Of a stretch of 64,000 nucleotides of DNA, positions 1-6,146 are shown piece after piece; position 1 is the first letter of the stretch; each line of letters begins with the position of its first letter. The stretch spans positions 4,358 to 68,357 of the forward strand of contig NZ_BJXB01000029.1 in assembly GCF_007990775.1 (NCBI RefSeq), written 5' to 3'. The translations under genes were made by a program, and so were the position numbers. This stretch comes from Deinococcus cellulosilyticus NBRC 106333 = KACC 11606 (GTDB lineage: Bacteria; Deinococcota; Deinococci; Deinococcales; Deinococcaceae). The notes below the pieces were generated by a model. It was not told the DNA's origin. It saw nothing but the letters and a program-made list of their open reading frames with translations, and ran no database searches.

Positions 1-843
1 CTGCATTTGCAGGTGCCGCTTTCCGGACCTGCAGAATTGCGGCAACTGGGTCACGACCTCTCTTCACTGGGGGAAAGCCTGTCTTGCACCCTGCAGGACC
101 TGCAAAACACCCTCGGGCAGCAGCGGGCGTTTCTGCAGGACATCTCCCATGATCTGCGCACCCCCCTCAGTCACGTGCTGGCCTTCAGCGAGGACCTCAG
201 TGACCGTCTGGAGGGGAGCCCTCTGGAGCAGAAAATCACCATCATCCACCACGAGGCACAGGCCCTTCAGCGCATGCTGGATGACCTGTTTGACCTGATG
301 CGCATGGAAAGCCCTGCCTTTCGTCTGCACCTCGAAACCCTGAATGTGGGGGAGGTCGTGCAACACTCTGTGGAAGCGTTTCACCAGCAGGCCAGGGGCC
401 AGGGGGTGGGCCTGCATGCGAAGCTGCCTGAGGGTCCGGTGCTGCTGCACCTCGACCGGGTGCGTTTGCAGCAGGTGCTGGGTCACCTGCTGTCCAACAG
501 TTTGCAGCACACCCCCGAAAAAGGCCACATCACCGTGACCCTCTCTGAACAAGACAGATGGGTGACCTTGATGGTGCGAGACACTGGACGGGGCATTCCT
601 GCAGAGCACCTCCCCCATGTGTTTGAACGTTTCTACCGGGCAGAGCCTGCAGCAGGCGGACGGCATGCAGGACTTGGCCTCACCCTGTGCCAGCAGCTCG
701 TGCAGCAGATGGGTGGCACCGTTTCCCTGAAAAGCACCCCTGGAGCGGGCACCGAGGTGACGGTCAACTTCCCTGCAGCCCGCATGAAAGAAGTCTTCAC
801 AGGGACGCGCCAGCAACCATCAGACCCACCTCCTTCTGGGTGA
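1..843 (+). CDS. Sensor histidine kinase, 3' part (truncated by window edge)
   Basis: The reading frame is open from the first base, so only the C-terminal part of the kinase is present. It begins with what looks like the end of a HAMP/linker helix. Then comes a HisKA dimerisation domain with the H-box DISHDLRTPLSH (phospho-accepting His near codon 50) and a HATPase_c domain with an N-box-like LLSNSLQHTP, the DTGRGIP box and the GLGLTL box. It would autophosphorylate and pass phosphate to a response regulator that should lie outside the window to the left. The last ~25 residues after the ATPase domain are low-complexity and polar. The sensing domain and membrane segments are missing, so the stimulus cannot be guessed. 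Confidence 0.93.
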   Translation: MHLQVPLSGPAELRQLGHDLSSLGESLSCTLQDLQNTLGQQRAFLQDISHDLRTPLSHVLAFSEDLSDRLEGSPLEQKITIIHHEAQALQRMLDDLFDLMRMESPAFRLHLETLNVGEVVQHSVEAFHQQARGQGVGLHAKLPEGPVLLHLDRVRLQQVLGHLLSNSLQHTPEKGHITVTLSEQDRWVTLMVRDTGRGIPAEHLPHVFERFYRAEPAAGGRHAGLGLTLCQQLVQQMGGTVSLKSTPGAGTEVTVNFPAARMKEVFTGTRQQPSDPPPSG

Positions 844-856
844 CCACCTCAGCCTG

Positions 857-870
857 CCAGCAAAAGCTGG
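857..870. terminator. Short hairpin after kinase gene (weak terminator candidate)
   Basis: CCAGC-AAAA-GCTGG forms a perfect 5-bp stem just after the kinase stop codon. There is no T-tract, so termination activity is uncertain. Confidence 0.25.
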
Positions 871-958
871 TGCACTGAACTGGTGTCATTTCACATAAAG
901 ATGGCATGTTAAACTGACCATTGATCCTTTCAGGTCAAACGCAATCATAGGAGAAGTC

Positions 959-1909
959 ATGAAATCAATGCAAGTGTATGTTCTGGTGTCCTCTGTGCTC
1001 GCCCTCGCCGCTTGCAATCCCACCACACCTGCAGGCCCAGCAACTTCCGTGGTGGTGAGTGAAGCACCCGGATTCAAAATCAATGCACAAACCCAGTTGA
1101 CCGCAACCCTCAAAGACAAAGACGGCAAGGTCACCTCCGGGAACGTCACCTGGACCTCCAGCAACCCGGATGTTGCTGTGGTGGACGGCCAGGGCAGGGT
1201 CACCGCCAAAAACTTCGGCACCGTCAAAATCACCGCCACCGTCAATGGAATCAGTGACAGCACCAACGACACCAAAACCTACGGTCTGCGCGTCCTTGGT
1301 GGCAGCAGCAACACCGGACAGACCGCCTTCATGTACAAATTCCGCACCCGTACTGGACAGAAGCCTGCGAACCCGACGGCACCCTATCGCATCGATGGAC
1401 CCGCAAGCTGGGATGATGGCGTCTTCACCAGCAACCTGACCCTCAACAATGCCTCCACCTCTTACTACACCCGCCTGATCACCAGTAAAGGGGTGCCGAT
1501 CCCCGCGGTGACCGGAGCTTACAAATTCACCCTCACCGTGGATGGTGAAACCTACACAGACACCTTCAACGTGAACATCAACAACAAACTTCCAGCCATC
1601 ACCGGGGTGACCGCAAAAGCTCTGAGCTTCAGTCAGGTTCTGGTCACCTGGAACGATGTGCCGGGAGCAGAATCCTACCTGCTGCGCATCTACAATGTCA
1701 CCGACAACAAAATCCTGTCCTTTGCGTATGTGGATGACAGCCTGAACGACAGGGAAGTGACTTTCACCAACCTGACCCTGGATGCCAGCAAAGTCTACGA
1801 AATTGAACTCACGGCCTTCACCAGAACCCCGGATTCTGACCATTTTGAGGACGTGCTCACGGGAGATTTCCATTACTCCCAGATCGAACAGACCATCGTG
1901 ATGCCCTGA
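959..1909 (+). CDS. Lipoprotein with bacterial Ig-like (Big_2) and Fn3-like domains
   Basis: 316 residues. The N-terminus is a lipoprotein signal peptide ending in the lipobox LAAC, so Cys19 would be lipidated and the mature protein anchored to a membrane and exposed outside the cytoplasm. Residues ~28-115 resemble a Big_2 Ig-like domain (VTWTSSNPDVAVVDGQGRV, then TVKITATVNG). Residues ~210-300 look like a fibronectin-III-type beta domain. The start ATG has a good ribosome site (GGAGAAG) just upstream. It is probably a surface adhesion or scaffold protein. It stands alone, closed off by a strong terminator. No catalytic motif is seen. Confidence 0.8.
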   Translation: MKSMQVYVLVSSVLALAACNPTTPAGPATSVVVSEAPGFKINAQTQLTATLKDKDGKVTSGNVTWTSSNPDVAVVDGQGRVTAKNFGTVKITATVNGISDSTNDTKTYGLRVLGGSSNTGQTAFMYKFRTRTGQKPANPTAPYRIDGPASWDDGVFTSNLTLNNASTSYYTRLITSKGVPIPAVTGAYKFTLTVDGETYTDTFNVNINNKLPAITGVTAKALSFSQVLVTWNDVPGAESYLLRIYNVTDNKILSFAYVDDSLNDREVTFTNLTLDASKVYEIELTAFTRTPDSDHFEDVLTGDFHYSQIEQTIVMP

Positions 1910-1920
1910 GAGGCACCTGC

Positions 1921-1957
1921 AAAAAAGAGGATGGAGTCAAACCCATCCTCTTTTTTG
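1921..1957. terminator. Bidirectional intrinsic terminator
   Basis: AGAGGATGG and CCATCCTCT form a strong stem flanked by an A-run on the left and a T-run on the right. It lies between the convergent lipoprotein and VanY-like genes and can serve both. Confidence 0.88.
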
Positions 1958-2030
1958 TGAACCGGTCTTCAGAGAGGCCACCTGGGATCAACGGTTTTTT
2001 CGCTGTACTTCGCTGTGCCCACCGTGCATG

Positions 2031-2660
2031 TCACGGCATCCTGGGGTCATGTGTGGGATCGGCATACATGGGTGGGCAGCCCATGGTTTTCGCCTGTGGG
2101 CGCAGCTCAAAATGCCAGGGTTCATTCTGGTAGATCTGGCACAGCCCGTACCTGCTGCCGTGCCTTGAAAGCCAGAGGGCAGCAGAGGCAGGCCCGAGGT
2201 CCACGGCCTCGCCTGAGACGTGGGGGGAGGTGTCTGCTGTGGCCACCCAGCGTGCAGCTTCCCTTTCTGATCCGTACCTGCTGATGGCCTCCTCAAGCAA
2301 CTGGTGCTGGTACTTGCGGGACCGCCATCCACTGTTCACCCCAAAAGTGACCCCTTCTTCAGCGGCATCTGCGGCTGCCTCGCGGAGTGCAGAGCGCAGT
2401 TGTGGGCGAAGCCTCACGACGGCAGGATGACGTCCATCAAACAGGGTCAGGTGCCCGTGCACCACCCCCTCTGCTTCACTGGAGGGGTCCTGGTGGAGCC
2501 CGGGGGAGGATGGGGAGGTGGATTCAGGAGCCTCTGACGGAACGGGAGTGGTCCATGGTGGAGAAAACCATCCTGTGGGCGCCGAGAGGAAAGCCACCAG
2601 GACAGCAAGAAGCCCTGTTCGGACCAGACGGGTGTGGGGGTGTGGGGCGCGTTCATTCAT
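2031..2660 (-). CDS. VanY-like D-alanyl-D-alanine carboxypeptidase (peptidase M15B)
   Basis: About 209 residues from the ATG at 2660; a TTG at 2675 in the same frame is an alternative start. After the N-terminus comes a hydrophobic segment (LLAVLVAFLSA), which suggests export or anchoring, then a Pro/Ser-rich linker. The M15 zinc-peptidase core shows SGWRSRKYQ, the zinc-binding SPHVSGEAVDLG (pattern SxHxxGxAxD) and EPWHFE. Enzymes of this family remove the terminal D-Ala from peptidoglycan stem peptides. It is transcribed divergently from a VanR/VanS-like two-component system, which suggests cell-wall-stress control. There are no VanH/A/X-type ligase genes here, so calling it glycopeptide resistance would be overreach. 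Confidence 0.88.
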   Translation of the reverse strand: MNERAPHPHTRLVRTGLLAVLVAFLSAPTGWFSPPWTTPVPSEAPESTSPSSPGLHQDPSSEAEGVVHGHLTLFDGRHPAVVRLRPQLRSALREAAADAAEEGVTFGVNSGWRSRKYQHQLLEEAISRYGSEREAARWVATADTSPHVSGEAVDLGPASAALWLSRHGSRYGLCQIYQNEPWHFELRPQAKTMGCPPMYADPTHDPRMP

Positions 2661-2706
2661 GCCTTCACTAAGCAAGAAAGGATGTTGCAGGCGTGTATGG
2701 GGATTT

Positions 2707-2725
2707 CGATATGCCCACGATATGC
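2707..2725. promoter_or_regulatory. Direct repeat, candidate OmpR/VanR-type operator
   Basis: CGATATGC occurs twice (2707-2714 and 2718-2725) with an 11-bp period, in the 87-bp region between the divergent vanY-like gene and its neighbouring response-regulator gene. OmpR/PhoB-family regulators typically bind tandem half-sites one helical turn apart, so this is a natural autoregulatory site. Its function is inferred. Confidence 0.5.
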
Positions 2726-2747
2726 AGGTCCCGATAGAATGGAGCTC

Positions 2748-3443
2748 ATGCGAGTGCTGATCGTCGAGGACGAAGCTTACCTGGCAGAGGCCATCCAGCA
2801 GGGCCTGCGTCTGGAGGCCATCGCTGCCGACATTGCCCTGGATGGGAACACGGCCCTGGAGCTGCTGGCCGTGAACATGTATGACATCCTGATTCTGGAC
2901 CGAGACATTCCCGGTCCTTCCGGGGATGACATCGCCAGACGTGTGGTGAAATCCGGAAGTGGCCTGCCGATCCTGATGCTCACTGCTGCCACCCGACTGG
3001 ACGACAAGGCGTCAGGGTTTGAACTCGGGGCTGATGACTACCTCACCAAGCCGTTTGAGCTGAAAGAACTGGTGCTCAGGCTCCGCGCCCTGAACCGCAG
3101 GCGTGCTCACAGCAGGCCCCCGGTGCAGGAGATGCTGGGTGTGAGGCTTGATCCATTTCGCCGGGAGGTGTACCGCGAGGGCCGCTACGTTCCATTGACC
3201 CGCAAGCAGTTTGCAGTGCTTGAGGCGCTCATGCTGGCCCAGGGCGGGGTGGTCAGTGCCGAGGAACTCCTGCACAGGGCCTGGGATGAGGGTGCCGATC
3301 CTTTCACCAATGCGGTGCGCATCACGGTTTCCGCCCTGCGCAAGCGGCTTGGGCAGCCCTCTTTGATCCAGACGGTGCCCGGGGTGGGTTACCGCATCCA
3401 CAGGGGAGCAGACGCAGAAGGTGCGGAAGTGGATGGTGAATAG
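2748..3443 (+). CDS. OmpR/VanR-family response regulator
   Basis: About 231 residues from the ATG that gives MRVLIVEDE; an ATG three codons earlier (2739) is also possible. The receiver domain shows the acidic VEDE pocket, the phospho-acceptor Asp in ILILDRDIPG and the KPF motif (LTKPFELKEL). The C-terminus is a winged-helix DNA-binding domain (VPLTRKQFAVLEALM, then ITVSALRKRLG and TVPGVGYRI). Its 3' end overlaps the downstream kinase gene, so the two are co-transcribed. It probably controls the divergent carboxypeptidase gene and itself through the direct repeat just upstream. Confidence 0.93.
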   Translation: MRVLIVEDEAYLAEAIQQGLRLEAIAADIALDGNTALELLAVNMYDILILDRDIPGPSGDDIARRVVKSGSGLPILMLTAATRLDDKASGFELGADDYLTKPFELKELVLRLRALNRRRAHSRPPVQEMLGVRLDPFRREVYREGRYVPLTRKQFAVLEALMLAQGGVVSAEELLHRAWDEGADPFTNAVRITVSALRKRLGQPSLIQTVPGVGYRIHRGADAEGAEVDGE

Positions 3444-4611
3444 GCCACCCGGACTGAGCGTTCGCCTGAAACTGAAGTTGAGTTACGCCGGGTTCCTCAT
3501 GCTGGCAGGCACCCTGCTGCTGGCGGTGGTGTGGGTGTTTCTGCTGCGTTACGTGCCCGAAAAAATCCACATTCAGGCCGTGCCCCAGACCGAACGTGTG
3601 GCCCCCTCCACGGGGCGACCCTTCCCGGATGCTCCGCGGTCTCTGTTCGTGCCCAACCGTTCGGATCTGGAAGAGGCATTTGTGCCAAAAGCGACCCTGG
3701 CACTGGTGTTCTTGCTGGTGTTTGGTCTGGTGGGCGGGTGGATTCTCGCAGGAAGAATGCTTTTTCCCCTGACCCGCATCACCCAGGCCACCCGACTGGC
3801 AGCAGAAGGGTCCCTCTCCCACCGCATTGCCCTGGAAGGCCCCTCAGATGAATTCCGTGAACTTGCGGATGCTTTTGATGGCATGCTCGAAAAACTTGAG
3901 GCCCACGTTGCCGAGCAGCGCAGGTTCGCCGCCAACGCCTCCCATGAACTGCGCACCCCCCTTTCTGTCACCCAGACCCTGCTGGAGGTGGCCCGCAAGG
4001 ACCCTGGAAAGCTGGAAGGTGAGCTTGTGGAGCGCCTTCACGAGGTGAACCTGAGGGCCATCCACCTCACCGAAGCTTTGCTTCTGCTCAGTCAGGCAGA
4101 CCAGAGGTCCTTCACCCGCGAAAGGGTAGACCTTTCTCTCATTGTGGAAGAAGCTTCCGAAACCCTCATCCCTCTGGCCGAGAAAAGAGGAATCACCCTG
4201 GAGGTTTCCGGTGACGTGACCCCCACCCCGGGCTCTCCCCTGCTGCTGAGGCAACTGGTGATGAACCTCATGCAAAACGCCATTGTCCACAACCTGACAG
4301 CGGGCGGAACCGTGTGGGTCACCACGGGCCGCTCTTCCAGTGGGGTCATGCTCTCCGTCGAAAACACCGGGGAGGTGCTCTCCCCCGAACAGGTGTCCAC
4401 ACTGGTGGAACCTTTTGTGCGAGGCACCGGACGCATCCACTCCGACCATGCAGGGGTCGGTCTGGGTCTGGCCATTGCCCGCAGCATCACCCAGGCACAC
4501 GATGGGAGGCTTTCCCTCACTCCCAGAGCTGCAGGAGGACTCCACATCACGGTGCAGTTGCCTTCACATCCACATGAACGTGACAAACCAGAAAAAGGCC
4601 TCAGGCCCTGA
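3421..4611 (+). CDS. VanS-like sensor histidine kinase
   Basis: Up to 396 residues. GTG 3421, ATG 3433 and GTG 3436 are all possible starts overlapping the regulator gene. Two transmembrane helices (around residues 20-45 and 87-110) enclose a short extracytoplasmic loop of about 40 residues. Next come a HAMP-type linker, a HisKA domain with ASHELRTPLS, and a HATPase_c domain with NLMQNAIVHN and GVGLGLAIARS. The small sensor loop is like VanS or intramembrane-sensing kinases. It pairs with the preceding regulator and probably senses cell-envelope stress. Confidence 0.93.
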   Translation: MRKWMVNRPPGLSVRLKLKLSYAGFLMLAGTLLLAVVWVFLLRYVPEKIHIQAVPQTERVAPSTGRPFPDAPRSLFVPNRSDLEEAFVPKATLALVFLLVFGLVGGWILAGRMLFPLTRITQATRLAAEGSLSHRIALEGPSDEFRELADAFDGMLEKLEAHVAEQRRFAANASHELRTPLSVTQTLLEVARKDPGKLEGELVERLHEVNLRAIHLTEALLLLSQADQRSFTRERVDLSLIVEEASETLIPLAEKRGITLEVSGDVTPTPGSPLLLRQLVMNLMQNAIVHNLTAGGTVWVTTGRSSSGVMLSVENTGEVLSPEQVSTLVEPFVRGTGRIHSDHAGVGLGLAIARSITQAHDGRLSLTPRAAGGLHITVQLPSHPHERDKPEKGLRP

Positions 4612-4700
4612 AGACCCGGCGTGTGGAGAAGCAAAGACCCTCCTGAAAATCAAAATCTGCTCTCAAGCACTCCAGTATCCCAGAAGACTTTGCAAGTGCC

Positions 4701-5345
4701 TCAGGGCACAGGAACAGAAGAGGCTTTTCTTTTGCGGGAACGCACTGCAGCCTGGGCTTTGCTTTTCTTCTTGTGGCACACCGTGCACAGGGTTTGCAAA
4801 TTCTCCAGGCCGCACTCTCCGCCTCCGTCTTCCACGGCCACAATGTGGTCCATCTGCCAGCCCATCATTTTGGGTGTGTCCAGTCCGAATTCGGTGGCCA
4901 CTTGCTGCAGGTGGCTTTGCAGGTGCTGTTTCAGTTGCTGAGGACTCAAGATGGCCTTCACCCGTTTTTCTTCGGCCCTGACCTGACGGGCAATCCGGGA
5001 GTCGCGGGTGTGGGCATCCACACCACATTCAGCGCACACGCCCCGGTCCCGCTCAAAGACTTTCTTTCTGGCAAAAGACGGCATCGAGCGGATCAGCCAG
5101 TGGTCCTGACAATCCTGTGAGCACCAGCTGCGCCTTCTGCCGGAGAGAGGGGTGGAGCACAGGCGGCACAACCGGTTTCCATTTTCATCGAAACGCTCAG
5201 CAGGCAACTCGGACTGCGGGGTGAAACGCCGGTACCCGGGGGGTTTCTGGCTGTGGGCCACCCGTGCAGTTGCAGCCTTCTGGCGCTCAGCTTTGCTGCT
5301 TTTCTGTTTTTGCCTGAGCACTTTTGGCAGGCGAACTTTTCTCAC
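4701..5345 (-). CDS. HNH endonuclease domain protein
   Basis: 214 residues from the GTG at 5345, chosen because AGAAGG lies 6 nt upstream; the longer TTG start at 5369 lacks a usable site. The N-terminus is very basic. A zinc-finger-like CRLCSTPL...CSQDCQDHW follows, then CAECG. The C-terminal HNH motif is WQMDHIVAVEDGGGECGLEN with LCTVCHKKK, so the Cys pairs probably bind structural zinc. Stand-alone HNH proteins of this type are nucleases of uncertain role (repair, restriction or mobile-element origin). It is convergent with the kinase gene and has no obvious operon partner. Confidence 0.85.
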   Translation of the reverse strand: MRKVRLPKVLRQKQKSSKAERQKAATARVAHSQKPPGYRRFTPQSELPAERFDENGNRLCRLCSTPLSGRRRSWCSQDCQDHWLIRSMPSFARKKVFERDRGVCAECGVDAHTRDSRIARQVRAEEKRVKAILSPQQLKQHLQSHLQQVATEFGLDTPKMMGWQMDHIVAVEDGGGECGLENLQTLCTVCHKKKSKAQAAVRSRKRKASSVPVP

Positions 5346-5405
5346 ATTGGGCCTTCTCTTGAACCTCAACCTTGAGCAGTCAGGGTTGAGTCGGGGGTTC
5401 TACTT

Positions 5406-5792
5406 TCAGTGCATCTGGGCCAGCTGGATCAGGTTGCCGCAAGTGTCATCAAATACGGCGGTGGTCACCGGTCCCATGTGGATGGGAGGCTGGGTGAAGT
5501 GCACCCCGGCTTTCACCAGCCGGTCATGCTCTGCCTGGACATCTTTCACTGCAAAGGAGGCGCAGGGAATGCCGTCATCCACCAGGGCTTTCTTGAAAGG
5601 GCCCACAGCAGGGTGTGCATCAGGCTCCAGCAAGAGTTCAACCCCTCCTCGGTCTTCGGGGGACACCACGGTGAGCCAGCGGTAGGCCCCTGCCGGGACA
5701 TCGGTCTTCTTCTCGAAACCCAGGATCTCCGTGTAAAACTTCAGGGCTTTTTCCTGATCGTCCACAAACACGCTGGTCACAACAATTTTCAT
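5406..5792 (-). CDS. VOC-family (glyoxalase-like) protein
   Basis: 128 residues with the paired beta-alpha-beta-beta-beta layout of the vicinal oxygen chelate family. It opens with VTSVFVDDQEKALKFYTEILGF and ends with the typical VFDDTCGNLIQLAQ. Members include glyoxalases, dioxygenases and resistance proteins; the substrate cannot be read here. The ATG overlaps the stop of the upstream ArsR-type gene (ATGA) and has GGAGGC six bases before it, so the two genes form a translationally coupled operon controlled by that repressor. Confidence 0.9.
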   Translation of the reverse strand: MKIVVTSVFVDDQEKALKFYTEILGFEKKTDVPAGAYRWLTVVSPEDRGGVELLLEPDAHPAVGPFKKALVDDGIPCASFAVKDVQAEHDRLVKAGVHFTQPPIHMGPVTTAVFDDTCGNLIQLAQMH

Positions 5793-6079
5793 GGGTTTGC
5801 CTCCGGGGGTGTGGGTTTCAGCCAGCGTTCCACAATCTGGTTGAGGGGTGCAGTGTTGACGTGATGGTGTTTGTAGCGGCCCTGCCGGGTGACGGTGAGA
5901 AGTCCAACCTCTTCCAGCACAGCGAGATGCTGGGAGACAGCTTGCCTGGTCATGCTCAGGTTGGATTTGACGCTGAGTCGGGCACAGATTTCAAAGAGGG
6001 TCTGACCGTCCCGTTCACAGAGGGCATCAAGAATTTTTCGCCTGGCGGGGGTGGCGAGGGCTTCAAAGAGGTCCGGCAC
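5789..6079 (-). CDS. ArsR-family transcriptional repressor
   Basis: 96 residues from the GTG at 6079. The winged helix-turn-helix is clear: LFEALATPARRKILDAL, then SMTRQAVSQHLAVLEEVGLL and the wing TRQGRYKHHHVN. No metal-binding CxC pair is visible, so this is an SdpR/PagR-like member rather than a metal sensor. A perfect -10 box ends six bases before the GTG, which means the transcript should start at or next to the start codon (leaderless). It is co-transcribed with the VOC gene and probably represses its own promoter through the inverted repeat in the spacer. Confidence 0.9.
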   Translation of the reverse strand: MPDLFEALATPARRKILDALCERDGQTLFEICARLSVKSNLSMTRQAVSQHLAVLEEVGLLTVTRQGRYKHHHVNTAPLNQIVERWLKPTPPEANP

Positions 6080-6085
6080 CCGCCG

Positions 6086-6115
6086 AGTATAGGCAAGTTG
6101 TGACTTGCCTGTCAA
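6086..6115 (-). promoter_or_regulatory. Sigma-70 promoter with embedded inverted-repeat operator
   Basis: Reading the minus strand, TTGACA (6115-6110) and TATACT (6091-6086) are separated by an 18-bp spacer. The spacer is itself the palindrome GGCAAGTCACAACTTGCC. A second, overlapping palindrome TTGCC-TTGACA-GGCAA covers the -35 box. The GTG start of the ArsR-type gene lies seven bases downstream of the -10. An ArsR dimer bound here would block RNA polymerase. Confidence 0.85.
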
Positions 6116-6146
6116 GGCAAGACCGCTGGGTGGTGCACCACCCAGG

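Noticed and set aside
2031..4611. Vancomycin resistance cluster
   Set aside because: VanR, VanS and VanY-like genes are present, but no VanH, VanA or VanX-type genes; general cell-wall regulation is more likely.
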